A stretch of DNA of 64,000 nucleotides. It comes from Rhodanobacter denitrificans (GTDB taxonomy: Bacteria > Pseudomonadota > Gammaproteobacteria > Xanthomonadales > Rhodanobacteraceae). The position numbers and the translations under genes are program-made. The notes under the pieces are model-generated. The model ran no database searches and had not been told where the DNA came from. It saw only the letters and a list, made by a program, of their open reading frames with translations. This document shows, piece after piece, positions 9,957 to 18,267 of this stretch (position 1 is its first letter; every line of letters starts with the position of its first letter). The stretch lies in assembly GCA_003241385.1 (NCBI GenBank), contig QFPO01000004.1:137159-201158 (forward strand). Reading direction: 5' to 3'.

Positions 9957-10721
9957 ATGAATGCACTGACGCTGTGGTTCCACAAACTCGGATCGCCGCC
10001 GATCTTCGACCGCATCGCCGGGCGGATCCAGCCGTGGTGCTTCGCGCTGGCGCTCGTACTCGGCGCGGTCGGCCTGTACGGCGGCCTGGTGATGGCGCCG
10101 GCCGATTATCAGCAGGGCGATAGTTTCCGGATCATCTACATCCACGTGCCGAGCGCGTGGATGAGCCTGTTCATCTACTTCGTCATGGGCGTCAACGCGT
10201 TCATCGCGCTGGTCTGGCGGATCAAGCTCAGCGAGACGCTGGCGATGGCCTGCGCGCCGGTCGGCGCGGCGTTCACGTTCATCTGCCTCGTGACCGGCTC
10301 GCTGTGGGGCAAGCCGACCTGGGGCACCTGGTGGGTCTGGGATGCGCGGCTGACGTCCGAGCTGGTGCTGCTGTTCCTGTACCTCGGCGTGATCGGCCTG
10401 TACGCGGCGATCGAAGACCGCCGCAAGGCCGCACGCGCGGCGAGCTTCCTCGCGCTGATCGGCATCGTCAACGTGCCGATCGTGCATTTCTCGGTGACCT
10501 GGTGGAATACGCTGCACCAGGGTTCGACGGTACGCGTGTTCGGCCCGTCGACGATCACCGGCGACATGCTCTGGCCGCTGCTGGTGATGGCGCTGGCGAC
10601 CAAGCTGTGGTTTTTCGGCAGTCTGCTGGCGCGCTCGCGCGTGGCCCTGCTCGAACTCGAAGGCGGCAAGGACTGGGTCCGCGCCGCCGCATTGAAGGAC
10701 GAAGGAGGCCGCGATGGCTGA
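9957..10721 (+). CDS. ccmC: Heme handling protein CcmC
   Basis: The protein has 254 residues with six transmembrane helices. It carries the tryptophan-rich WGTWWVWDARLTSE motif of heme-handling proteins and the flanking periplasmic histidines (YIHVPSAWMS; VHFSVTWWNTLHQG). CcmC delivers heme to CcmE in the periplasm. It starts 24 bp after ccmB and its last 8 bp overlap ccmD. Confidence 0.97.
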   Translation: MNALTLWFHKLGSPPIFDRIAGRIQPWCFALALVLGAVGLYGGLVMAPADYQQGDSFRIIYIHVPSAWMSLFIYFVMGVNAFIALVWRIKLSETLAMACAPVGAAFTFICLVTGSLWGKPTWGTWWVWDARLTSELVLLFLYLGVIGLYAAIEDRRKAARAASFLALIGIVNVPIVHFSVTWWNTLHQGSTVRVFGPSTITGDMLWPLLVMALATKLWFFGSLLARSRVALLELEGGKDWVRAAALKDEGGRDG

Positions 10722-10893
10722 TTTCCTCGACATGGGCGGCCACGGCTTCTACGTGTGGCTGTCCTACGCCGTGTTTCTCGCGGTCATCGCGATCGACTAC
10801 GTCGCGCCGCGGCTGCGGCGCCGGTCGGTACTGCGCGAGGTGGCCGCCCAGGCGCGCCGCCAGCAGCGCCGCAGCAGCGGAGTCACGCCATGA
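10714..10893 (+). CDS. ccmD: Heme exporter small subunit CcmD
   Basis: The protein has 59 residues. One transmembrane helix (FYVWLSYAVFLAVIAIDYV) is followed by a basic cytoplasmic tail (LRRRSVLREVAAQARRQQRR), the usual CcmD layout. AAGGAGG lies just upstream of the ATG. The start overlaps the end of ccmC and the stop overlaps the ccmE start (ATGA). CcmD is needed for release of holo-CcmE from the CcmABCD complex. Confidence 0.93.
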   Translation: MADFLDMGGHGFYVWLSYAVFLAVIAIDYVAPRLRRRSVLREVAAQARRQQRRSSGVTP

Positions 10894-11345
10894 CGCCGAC
10901 CCGCAAGCACCGCCTGATCGCGGTCAGCCTGCTGCTGCTGGCGGTCGGCGTCGCGACGACGCTGACCGTGTTCGCGCTGCAGTCGAACATGAACTACCTC
11001 TACACGCCGGTGCAGGTATTGAACGGCGAGTCGGCCAGGCACGAGACGTTCCGGCTCGGCGGCATGGTCAAGAAGGGATCGATCCAGCGCGCGAGCGACT
11101 CGCTGCGCGTGGATTTCGTCGTGCTCGACGGCGACGCCGAGCTGCCGGTCGAGTACACCGGCATCCTGCCGGACCTGTTCCGCGAGAATCAGGCCGTGAT
11201 CGCGACCGGCCAGCTGCGCGACGGCCGCTTCTACGCGCGCCAAGTGCTGGCCAAGCACGACGAGGGCTACATGCCCAAGGAGCTGGCCGAGGCGATGGGC
11301 AAGGCCCACGTCAAGCACGACGTGGACACCGCCAAGGCGCAGTGA
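10890..11345 (+). CDS. ccmE: Periplasmic heme chaperone CcmE
   Basis: The protein has 151 residues. An N-terminal membrane anchor (LIAVSLLLLAVGVATTLTVF) precedes the OB-fold domain. The heme-binding motif HDEGY is at 123-127, with His123 as the covalent heme ligand and Tyr127 as axial ligand by analogy with E. coli His130/Tyr134. This is the last gene of the first ccm block. ccmF does not follow as in most relatives but lies about 4 kb further on, after the bufferin cluster. Confidence 0.97.
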   Translation: MTPTRKHRLIAVSLLLLAVGVATTLTVFALQSNMNYLYTPVQVLNGESARHETFRLGGMVKKGSIQRASDSLRVDFVVLDGDAELPVEYTGILPDLFRENQAVIATGQLRDGRFYARQVLAKHDEGYMPKELAEAMGKAHVKHDVDTAKAQ

Positions 11346-11351
11346 CCGGGC

Positions 11352-11377
11352 GCCGCGCCGCTCAGTCGCGGCGCGGC
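11352..11377. terminator. Bidirectional stem-loop between ccmE and doxX
   Basis: GCCGCGCCGC (11352-11361) pairs perfectly with GCGGCGCGGC (11368-11377) around the loop TCAGTC. The loop contains the stop codon of the minus-strand DoxX gene, and ccmE ends 7 bp before the stem. The position between convergent genes suggests termination in both directions. There is no T-tract. Confidence 0.5.
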
Positions 11378-11820
11378 AAGCCGAGGCGGCCGGCCAGCCA
11401 GTGGTCGACGCTGGCCTTGCCGGGGCCGGCCAGCAGCAGCCAGATGAAGACCAGGACGTAGAGCACCTCGTCGAGCTCGACGAATTCGTCCAGCGTGCTC
11501 ACGTCGCCGATCACGACCAGCGCGATCGCGACGATCATGTTGAAGCCGAGCGCGGCGCTGGCCAGGCGCGTGAACAGGCCGATCATCAGCAGCGCGCCGC
11601 CGACCAGTTCGGTGCCGGCCGAGAGCGCCGCGCTGACCGGTGCGAACGGAATGCCCCAGTCGACGAAGCGCGCGGCGAACGCATCGAGGTTCATCAGCTT
11701 GGCCCAGCCGGTCTCGAGCCAGAAGTAGCCGAAGCCGAGCCGCAGCAGCAGCGGGCCGAGCCATTCGATCGAAGCGGCGAAACTGAGCAGGCGGCGGCAC
11801 AGCGCGATCACGGGGTCCAT
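11362..11820 (-). CDS. DoxX-family membrane protein, probable BufD of the bufferin cluster
   Basis: The protein has 152 residues with four transmembrane helices. The DoxX pattern is clear: LLLRLGFGYFWLETGWAKL, then FVDWGIPF, then GTELVGGALLMIGLFTRLAS. AGGAG precedes the ATG by about 6 nt. It is divergent from the BufA-like precursor gene with 290 bp between them. DoxX-family proteins (BufD) are regular members of bufferin clusters, so I assign it to that system by family and position; an unrelated redox-membrane role remains possible. Confidence 0.85.
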   Translation of the reverse strand: MDPVIALCRRLLSFAASIEWLGPLLLRLGFGYFWLETGWAKLMNLDAFAARFVDWGIPFAPVSAALSAGTELVGGALLMIGLFTRLASAALGFNMIVAIALVVIGDVSTLDEFVELDEVLYVLVFIWLLLAGPGKASVDHWLAGRLGLPRRD

Positions 11821-12110
11821 CGAAACTCCTACGGCAGCGGACGAGGCGATACAGGCTAGACGGGCGCACGCGCTGCGGACCATGCCCGCGCGTCCGGCAT
11901 TTGCGGCCCGGCGTCCGCATGCGTCGCCGCGTCCTGCCGGTCGCTGAACCGCCGGACGCACGGACATATCCGCCGGATGCCTGGCCGCAGGCCGGCCGCG
12001 CGCCGCTGCGGACAATGGCGATCGCCGTCGCAGCCGTCTCCGGCCGCGGCGGCATCGGCCGCGGCACGCCGCCGGCCGTTCCCCCATCCGCCGCACACAG
12101 GATCCACGCC
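11821..12110. promoter_or_regulatory. Divergent control region of the bufferin cluster
   Basis: This gene-free stretch of 290 bp must carry the promoters for the DoxX gene (minus) and bufA-B-C (plus). It contains the palindrome ATCCGCCGGAT at 11968-11978 and the inverted pair GCGTCCGG (11890-11897) and CCGGACGC (11952-11959). It also has a direct repeat, CGCTGCGGAC, at 11871-11880 and 12004-12013, followed in both places by a near-identical ATG context. These are candidate operator or promoter elements. I cannot place -35/-10 boxes reliably. Confidence 0.4.
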
Positions 12111-12374
12111 ATGAACAAGCTCACCGGTATCGCCCTGGCCACCGCCGTCGCCGGCCTCTTCGCCGGCACCGTCGCCAGTCCGGCGTTCGCCGCCGACGGC
12201 GCCGACGCCAAGGTCAAATGCGAGAACTCCTCGGCCTGCAAGGGTCACGGTGCCTGCAAGAGCGCCAAGAACGCCTGCAAGGGACAGAACGCCTGCAAGG
12301 GCGAGGGCTTCACGATGCAGAAGTCCGCCGACGCCTGCAAAGCAGCGCAGGACGCGGCGAAGAAGGCGCCCTGA
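12111..12374 (+). CDS. bufA2: Bufferin-type metallophore precursor, BufA2-like
   Basis: The protein has 87 residues. The signal peptide runs to SPAFA (cleavage near residue 28) and the mature part is about 59 residues with six cysteines at 37, 43, 49, 56, 62 and 76. The repeated core has the pattern ACKG-x-x-ACK. Precursors of this type are made by MNIO enzymes into copper-binding peptides in which Cys residues become thiooxazoles; the reported role is to sequester periplasmic copper. The MNIO gene (BufB) and its partner (BufC) follow directly. Naming it BufA2 rests on the Cys pattern recalled from that family; a search would confirm it. Confidence 0.85.
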   Translation: MNKLTGIALATAVAGLFAGTVASPAFAADGADAKVKCENSSACKGHGACKSAKNACKGQNACKGEGFTMQKSADACKAAQDAAKKAP

Positions 12375-12380
12375 CGACCG

Positions 12381-12414
12381 GCGCGGCGGCGGCCGCAGCC
12401 GGCCGCCGCCGCGC
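12381..12414 (+). terminator. Strong hairpin between bufA and bufB
   Basis: GCGCGGCGGCGGCC (12381-12394) pairs perfectly with GGCCGCCGCCGCGC (12401-12414) around the loop GCAGCC, starting 6 bp after the precursor stop and ending 12 bp before the BufB start. A partial terminator or a 3' RNA-stabilising stem here would let the cell make much more precursor than enzyme, as in many RiPP operons. That role is inferred. Confidence 0.55.
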
Positions 12415-12426
12415 GACCCTCCTCCG

Positions 12427-13281
12427 ATGAACACGACATCGCGCTGCTACCCGCACCTGGGCCACGGCCTGGGCCTGCGCGTGGAACTCTACGAGGCGAT
12501 CCTCGCCGATCCGGCCCTGCCGATCGACTGGCTCGAGATCGTCACCGAGAACTATCTGGTCCCCGGCGGCCGTCCGCTGGACTATCTGGAGCGCTTCCGC
12601 GCGCGCTATCCGCTGGTCATGCACGGCGTCTCGCTGTCGATCGGCGGCACCGATCCGCTCGATCGGCGTTATCTGCGCGACCTGCGCACGCTCGCCGCAC
12701 GCATCGAGCCGGCCTGGATCTCCGATCATCTGTGCTGGACCGCGGTCGACGGCGTGCAGCTGCACGACCTGCTGCCGCTGCCGTACACCGAAGAGGCCGT
12801 CGCGCACGTCGCCGCGCGCATCGGCCAGGTGCAGGACGCGATCGGACGGCGGCTGGTGCTCGAGAACGTCTCCAGCTACGTCGCCTATCACGCCTCGCAG
12901 ATGTCCGAATGGACGTTTCTGGCGGCCGTGGCCGAGGCCGCCGACTGCCTGATCCTGCTCGACCTCAACAACCTCTACGTCAGCTCGGTCAATCACGGCT
13001 TCGATCCGCTCGACTACCTGGCCGGCCTGCCGGCCGCGCGCATCCAGCAGTTCCATCTGGCCGGCCACAGCACGGGCGATGCGCTGCTGATCGACACCCA
13101 CGATGCGGCGATCGCCGATCCGGTCTGGCGGCTCTACGCCGAGGCGGTCCGCCGCTACGGCGCGGTCTCGACGCTGATCGAACGCGACGATGCGATACCG
13201 CCGCTGGCCGACCTGCTGGCGGAACTGTCGATCGCCCGCGCGATCGCCGCCGATGCCACGCCGATGCAGGCCGCGGCATGA
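12427..13281 (+). CDS. bufB: MNIO-family peptide-modifying enzyme BufB (DUF692)
   Basis: The protein has 284 residues and is a TIM-barrel multinuclear non-heme iron oxidase. Metal-ligand and signature motifs appear in the family's order: HGVSLSIG, SDHLCW, LENVSSY, LLDLNNLYVSSVNHG, FHLAGHS, DTHD and LIERDD. The family modifies cysteines of bufferin precursors using iron and oxygen. It lies 52 bp after the precursor gene, and its stop overlaps the BufC start (ATGA). The length is typical (about 280). Confidence 0.95.
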   Translation: MNTTSRCYPHLGHGLGLRVELYEAILADPALPIDWLEIVTENYLVPGGRPLDYLERFRARYPLVMHGVSLSIGGTDPLDRRYLRDLRTLAARIEPAWISDHLCWTAVDGVQLHDLLPLPYTEEAVAHVAARIGQVQDAIGRRLVLENVSSYVAYHASQMSEWTFLAAVAEAADCLILLDLNNLYVSSVNHGFDPLDYLAGLPAARIQQFHLAGHSTGDALLIDTHDAAIADPVWRLYAEAVRRYGAVSTLIERDDAIPPLADLLAELSIARAIAADATPMQAAA

Positions 13282-14057
13282 ACGCACTGCGTGCGCTGCA
13301 ACGACAGTTCGCGGCCTGCCTGCTCGACGGCGACGCCTCGCTGGCCGACGCCGTGCGCGCGACACCCGGCGCGGATACGGCACTGCGGCTGGCGGTCTAC
13401 GCGCATGCGTATCGCCAGCGCTTGCACGAGGTGCTCGCCGAGGAGTTTCCCGCGCTCGCCGCGATGGCCGGGGCCGACCGGTTCGCCGAGTGGACCGCGC
13501 GCTACGCCGGCGAGCGGCCCTCGCAGGACCCGAATCTGCGCTGGTACGGCGCGGCGTTCGCAGACTGGCTGCACGATGCGGTGCCGGCGCAGCCGGCCGC
13601 GGCGGCGATGGCACGGTTCGAGTGGGCGCTGTCGATCGCGTTCGATGCGCAGGACCTGCCGGCGCTCGAGGCCGGCCGCCTCGCGACGCTGCCGGCCTCG
13701 CATTGGCCGACGCTGCGGCTGAGGCTGCATCCGCAGCTGGTGCTGCTGCCGGTCGCGTGGAATCTCGATGCGATCCGCCTGGCCGTCGACGCCGGCCAGG
13801 CGCCGCCGCCGCCGGCCGGCGCGCCCGGCACGCTGGCGGTCTGGCGCCGGCAGCGCCGCGTGCGCTACCGCCGCCTCGAAACCGAGGAGGCGACCGCGCT
13901 CGACGCGCTGCGCCGCGGCCTGCCGTTCGGCGCGCTCTGCGAAGCGCTGGCCGGGCGCTACGGAGCCGACGCCGCACCGCGGGCCGCACAGCGCCTGCGC
14001 GACTGGATCGAGGCCGGCTGGATCGCCGAGCGGATCGATGACGCCGTATCCGCCTGA
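13278..14057 (+). CDS. bufC: BufC, DUF2063-family partner of the MNIO enzyme
   Basis: The protein has 259 residues. The N-terminal DUF2063 domain is recognisable from LRALQRQFAACLLDG and then RLAVYAHAYRQRLHEVL-EEFPAL, which pairs with DUF692 enzymes and helps recruit the precursor. The C-terminal half looks like a winged-helix or recognition domain. Translation is coupled to bufB by a 4-nt overlap. The cluster ends here; the next gene has its own start 85 bp on. Confidence 0.93.
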   Translation: MNALRALQRQFAACLLDGDASLADAVRATPGADTALRLAVYAHAYRQRLHEVLAEEFPALAAMAGADRFAEWTARYAGERPSQDPNLRWYGAAFADWLHDAVPAQPAAAAMARFEWALSIAFDAQDLPALEAGRLATLPASHWPTLRLRLHPQLVLLPVAWNLDAIRLAVDAGQAPPPPAGAPGTLAVWRRQRRVRYRRLETEEATALDALRRGLPFGALCEALAGRYGADAAPRAAQRLRDWIEAGWIAERIDDAVSA

Positions 14058-14142
14058 CGGCGCCCGGCAGGCGCTCGCGCATCGGCCTACACTGGGCGGG
14101 TCGACCGCACTGCGGTCGCCACGCGCCGTCGCGCTTTCGCTC

Positions 14143-15042
14143 ATGCGCCACAACCCGATCGAACAGGTTCTGGAGTCGGCCTTGAACGGCGTGCAGCTGC
14201 GCGTCGAGATCGTCGACGATCTGCGCTACTGCGGTGCCTGGCTCGAGCGCGAGCCGGCGACGCGTCACGGCGCGTTCCATCTGATCGGCGAAGGCCGCTG
14301 CGTGATCGAGGCGCCTGCGCTGGGCGGTCCGCTGGTGCTCGAGGCTGGCGACCTGGTGATGTTTCCGCACGGCAGCGGCCATCTGCTGCGCGCCGCCGAC
14401 GCCTGCGCACCGGTCGCCGACACCGACGCCGACCCGGGCTACACCAGCATGCTGTGCGGCGAGTTCGCGTTCCTGATCGGCACGCACAATCCGGTACTGC
14501 GCGCACTGCCCGATTGCGTGATCGTCCGCGCCCGCGACGGCGGCGCGGCCTTCGCGCATCTGGCCGCGCTGCTGATCGACACTTCGCGGCGCGGCGGTCT
14601 GGGCCGTCAGGTCATGCTCAATACGCTGGCCGCGAGCCTGTTCATCCTGGCGGTGTGCGGGTACGCGACGCAGAGCGCGCATCCGCGCGGCCTGTTCGCC
14701 GGGCTGGCCGATCCGCGCATCGCGCGCGTGCTGCAGGCGATCCACACGCGCCCCGACCAGGACTGGTCGATGGCGCGTCTGGCCGATCTGGCCGGCATGT
14801 CGCGCAGCGCGTTCGCCGAGCGCTTCACGACGCTGCTGGAGACGCCACCGATGCAGTACCTCGCCCAGTGGCGCGTCAGCCAGGCCTGGCAGCTGCTGAA
14901 GAATCCGCGCCTGTCGGTGGCCGCGATCGCCGAGCAGCTCGGCTACAAGAGCGAGCCGGCGTTCCGCAAGCTGTTCAAGCGCCTGACCGGCATCGGCCCC
15001 GGCAAGGTGCGCGCTGGCGGCGAGGATCTCGGCGCGCCGTAA
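14143..15042 (+). CDS. AraC-family transcriptional regulator with cupin domain
   Basis: The protein has 299 residues. The N-terminal cupin domain (WLEREPATRHGAFHLIGEG, then LEAGDLVMFPHGSGH) matches the AraC ligand-binding type with a possible metal site. The C-terminal double helix-turn-helix spans about 195-290 (WSMARLADLAGMSRSAFAERF; then LSVAAIAEQLGYKSEPAFRKLFKR). Start chosen at MRHNPIEQV. It is on the same strand as bufABC and could regulate them or ccmF; no operator is proven. Regulators of this subfamily often sense small organic molecules. Confidence 0.9.
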   Translation: MRHNPIEQVLESALNGVQLRVEIVDDLRYCGAWLEREPATRHGAFHLIGEGRCVIEAPALGGPLVLEAGDLVMFPHGSGHLLRAADACAPVADTDADPGYTSMLCGEFAFLIGTHNPVLRALPDCVIVRARDGGAAFAHLAALLIDTSRRGGLGRQVMLNTLAASLFILAVCGYATQSAHPRGLFAGLADPRIARVLQAIHTRPDQDWSMARLADLAGMSRSAFAERFTTLLETPPMQYLAQWRVSQAWQLLKNPRLSVAAIAEQLGYKSEPAFRKLFKRLTGIGPGKVRAGGEDLGAP

Positions 15043-15200
15043 CCGGTTCGCCACGGGACCCGGGCCTCGATCGACGGGCAGACCGGCTCAGCCCCGTTCA
15101 CGGCCCGGTCGCGCGAGGGCTCGACCCGCCGCGGCGCCAGCCTGGGCCGGCCGCGTCGCGGCGGTCGCTCCTGGCCGGCGGCAAATCGCCGCACGCCTCT

Positions 15201-15216
15201 CGCGGCGCGCGCCGCG
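15201..15216. repeat. 16-bp perfect palindrome upstream of ccmF
   Basis: CGCGGCGCGCGCCGCG is a perfect palindrome in the 275-bp gene-free stretch 15043-15317 between the AraC gene and ccmF. A T-run (TCTTTTTTGG) lies further on at about 15241. The palindrome may terminate the araC transcript or act as an operator for ccmF. I cannot decide between these. Confidence 0.35.
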
Positions 15217-15317
15217 ACGCGTCGCAGCAGGGCCGGTCCGTCTTTTTTGGTAGTCTCGCCGGCTGCGCCCGTTTCGTTTGCCGGATCGGCGCCTCCCCGC
15301 CGTCGCCGCGTGCCGCC

Positions 15318-17285
15318 ATGCTCCCCGAACTCGGACAATTCGCCCTGATCCTCGCCCTGCTGCTGGCGGTGCTGCAATGCGTGCTGCCGCTGCTCGGCGC
15401 GCAGCTCGGCAACCGCGCGCTGATCGCGACCGGCCGGCCGATCGCGGCCGGCCAGCTGGTATTCGTCGCGATCGCCTACGCGATCCTGACCTATGCCTTT
15501 CTCGCGCAGGACTTCTCGGTCGCCTACGTCGCGCAGAACTCCAACCTGCTGCTGCCGTGGTACTACCGGTTCTCGGCGGTGTGGGGCGCGCACGAGGGCT
15601 CGCTGCTGCTGTGGGTGCTGATCCTCAATCTGTGGATCGTCGCGGTGGCGGCATTCTCGCGCCACCTGCCGGAAGACTTCATCGCGCGCGTGCTCGGCGT
15701 GCTCGGCTTCGTCAGCGTCGGCTTTCTCGCGTTCACGGTGCTGACGTCCAATCCGTTCGCGCGCGAGCTGCCGGTGCCGCCCGATGGCATGGACCTCAAC
15801 CCGGTGCTGCAGGACCCGGGCCTGATCATCCATCCGCCGATGCTGTACATGGGCTACGTCGGCTTTTCGATCGCGTTCGCGTTCGCGCTGGCGGCCCTGC
15901 TCGGCGGCAAGCTCGACCGCGAGTGGGTGCGCTGGTCGCGGCCGTGGACCAATGTCGCCTGGGGCTTTCTGACGCTCGGCATCGCGCTCGGCTCGTGGTG
16001 GGCGTATTCGGTGCTCGGCTGGGGCGGCTGGTGGTTCTGGGATCCGGTCGAGAACGCCTCGTTCATGCCGTGGCTGGTCGGCACCGCGCTGATCCACTCG
16101 CAGGCGGTCACCGAGAAGCGCGGCTCGTTCCGCGCCTGGACGCTGCTGCTGGCGATCTTCGCATTCTCGCTGTCGCTGCTCGGCACGTTCCTGGTGCGCT
16201 CGGGCGTGATCACCTCGGTGCATTCGTTCGCGAGCGATCCGAGCCGCGGCACGTTCATTCTGGCGTTCCTCGCCGCGACGGTCGGCGGCTCGCTGCTGAT
16301 CTACGCCCTGCGTGCGCCGAAGATCGCCGGCGGCGAGCCGTTCGCGGCGGTCTCGCGCGAGACCACGCTGCTGGTCAACAACCTGATGTTCGCGTGCGCC
16401 GCGGCGATGGTGCTGCTCGGCACGCTGTATCCGCTGATCGGCGAGGCGCTCGGCCTGGGCCGCGTCTCGGTCGGGCCGCCGTACTTCGGGCTGATGTTCG
16501 TGCTGCTGATGCTGCCGGTCGTGCTGCTGGTGCCGTTCGGGCCGCTGTTGAACTGGCGTCAGGGCGACGTCGGTGCGGCGCTGCGCACGCTGCGGCCGGC
16601 GCTGATCCTGGCCGTGCTCGCGATTCCGGCGGCATGGCTGCTCGGCGACGGCCTGCCGGTCAAGGCCGTCGCCGGCATCGCGCTGGCGATCTGGGTCGGC
16701 GTCGGCATCGTGCTGTTCGCGATCGCCCGCTGGCGGCGGCTGCCGGCCGGGCGCCGCTACACGCCGGAGATGCTCGGCATGATCCTCGCGCATCTGGGCA
16801 TCGCGGTCTTCGTCGCCGGCGTCATGGTGACCGAGGCGACCAGCATCGAGAAAGACCTGCGCATGGCGCCGGGCGAGACGGTCACGATCCGCGAGGCGAC
16901 GTTCCGCTTCGACGGCGTCGGCCATCACGAAGGCCCCAACTTCAGCGCCGATCAGGGCACGGTCACCGTGACCGTCGGCGACCGCACGATCGCGGTGCTG
17001 CATCCGCAGAAGCGCCAGTACTCACAGGGCACCCAGGTGCAGACCGAGGCCGCCGTGCAGGCCGGCGTGTTCCGCGATCTCTACGTCGCGCTCGGCGAGC
17101 CGCTCGGCAACGAAGGCGCCTGGGCCGTGCGCGTCTACCACAAGCCGTTCATCCGCTGGATCTGGGCCGGCGCGCTGCTGATGATGCTCGGCGGATTCGT
17201 CGCCGCCGGCGACCGGCGCTTCCGCGCGGTGCGCGCGGCCAGGCCGGCGCCGGCCGGCGCCGTGGCCGCGGAGGCGCAGGCATGA
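15318..17285 (+). CDS. ccmF: Heme lyase subunit CcmF
   Basis: The protein has 655 residues and is a multi-spanning membrane protein. It has the CcmF signature WGGWWFWDPVENASFMPWL, the periplasmic histidines of the heme site (GAHEGSLLLWV; IHSQAVTE) and a periplasmic C-terminal domain before the last helix. With CcmH and CcmI it ligates heme to apocytochrome. Start chosen at MLPELGQFA. It opens the second ccm block and overlaps ccmG by 4 nt. Confidence 0.97.
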   Translation: MLPELGQFALILALLLAVLQCVLPLLGAQLGNRALIATGRPIAAGQLVFVAIAYAILTYAFLAQDFSVAYVAQNSNLLLPWYYRFSAVWGAHEGSLLLWVLILNLWIVAVAAFSRHLPEDFIARVLGVLGFVSVGFLAFTVLTSNPFARELPVPPDGMDLNPVLQDPGLIIHPPMLYMGYVGFSIAFAFALAALLGGKLDREWVRWSRPWTNVAWGFLTLGIALGSWWAYSVLGWGGWWFWDPVENASFMPWLVGTALIHSQAVTEKRGSFRAWTLLLAIFAFSLSLLGTFLVRSGVITSVHSFASDPSRGTFILAFLAATVGGSLLIYALRAPKIAGGEPFAAVSRETTLLVNNLMFACAAAMVLLGTLYPLIGEALGLGRVSVGPPYFGLMFVLLMLPVVLLVPFGPLLNWRQGDVGAALRTLRPALILAVLAIPAAWLLGDGLPVKAVAGIALAIWVGVGIVLFAIARWRRLPAGRRYTPEMLGMILAHLGIAVFVAGVMVTEATSIEKDLRMAPGETVTIREATFRFDGVGHHEGPNFSADQGTVTVTVGDRTIAVLHPQKRQYSQGTQVQTEAAVQAGVFRDLYVALGEPLGNEGAWAVRVYHKPFIRWIWAGALLMMLGGFVAAGDRRFRAVRAARPAPAGAVAAEAQA

Positions 17286-17827
17286 GGCTGTCGCGTCTGC
17301 TGCCGCTGATCGCGTTCGCGCTACTGGTCGTGCTGTTCGCCTTCGGCATCTACTGGAGCGCCAACCACGACACGCGCGAGGTGCGCTCGCCGCTGGTCGG
17401 CAAGCCCGCGCCGGTCTACGCCCTGCCGCTGCTCGGCGATCCCGAGCGCCGCGTCGGCAGCGCCGAGCTGGCCGGCAAGCCGTATCTGCTCAACGTGTTC
17501 GCGAGCTGGTGCCAGGCCTGCCGGGTCGAGCATCCGCTGTTCATGAGCGAGATCCGCCGGCTCGGCGTGCCGCTGATCGGCTTCAACTACAAGGACGAGA
17601 CCGCCGACGCGAAGCGCTGGCTCGCGCAGTTCGGCGATCCGTACGACCAGATCCTCGTCGACTACGACGGCCGCGTCGCGATCGACTTCGGCGTCTACGG
17701 CGCGCCGGAGACGTTCCTGATCGACGCCAACGGCGTCATCCGCTACAAGCGCATCGGCCCGTTCACGCCCGAATCGGTCGAGAGCGAACTCAAGCCGGCG
17801 ATCGCCGCCCTGGGGGCCGCACCGTGA
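17282..17827 (+). CDS. ccmG: Thiol:disulfide oxidoreductase CcmG/DsbE
   Basis: The protein has 181 residues. An N-terminal anchor (LIAFALLVVLFAFGIYW) leads to a periplasmic thioredoxin fold with active site WCQAC at 76-80 and cis-Pro region YGAPETFLID. The usual CcmG motif is WCxxC with Pro, so the Q-A pair between the cysteines is slightly unusual. It keeps apocytochrome cysteines reduced. It overlaps ccmF and ccmH by 4 nt each. Confidence 0.96.
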   Translation: MRLSRLLPLIAFALLVVLFAFGIYWSANHDTREVRSPLVGKPAPVYALPLLGDPERRVGSAELAGKPYLLNVFASWCQACRVEHPLFMSEIRRLGVPLIGFNYKDETADAKRWLAQFGDPYDQILVDYDGRVAIDFGVYGAPETFLIDANGVIRYKRIGPFTPESVESELKPAIAALGAAP

Positions 17828-18267
17828 CCGCTCGTCTACGCCCGCTCGTGCTGGCCGCGCTGCTCGCACTGGCACCGCTCGCGCACGCGATCGATCCGCT
17901 GCCGTTCGCCGACGTCGCGCAGGAACAGCGCTTCCAGCATCTGACGCGCCAGCTGCGCTGCCTGGTCTGCCAGAACGAGAACCTCGCCGACTCCAACGCG
18001 CCGCTCGCCCAGGACCTGCGCCAGCAGGTGTTCGAGCAGATGCAGGCCGGCAAGAGCGACGAGGAGATCAAGCGCTGGCTGACCGACCGCTACAGCGATT
18101 TCGTGCTGTACGACCCGCCGCTGCGCGGCGGCACCCTCGTGCTCTGGTTCGGTCCGGCCGTGGTGCTCGCGATCGGCCTCTTCGCGGTCGTCGCGATCGT
18201 GCGGCGGCGCAGCCGCGCGCTCGGCGCCTCGATCTCCACACGCCCATCCGACGGGGACGACTGGTGA
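17824..18267 (+). CDS. ccmH: Cytochrome c maturation protein CcmH
   Basis: The protein has 147 residues with a GTG start overlapping the ccmG stop (GTGA). A signal peptide (LVLAALLALAPLAHA) precedes the reductase motif LRCLVCQNENLADS, with Cys46 and Cys49 that take part in apocytochrome reduction. One C-terminal membrane helix (LVLWFGPAVVLAIGLFAVVAI) follows. It is the short form of CcmH; the TPR part is encoded separately as ccmI. Confidence 0.96.
   Translation: MTARLRPLVLAALLALAPLAHAIDPLPFADVAQEQRFQHLTRQLRCLVCQNENLADSNAPLAQDLRQQVFEQMQAGKSDEEIKRWLTDRYSDFVLYDPPLRGGTLVLWFGPAVVLAIGLFAVVAIVRRRSRALGASISTRPSDGDDW

Noticed and set aside
12310..15054. 914-residue minus-strand open frame over the bufferin cluster
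   Set aside because: Opposite to bufB, bufC and the AraC gene, all with clear motifs; composition is typical of antisense frames.
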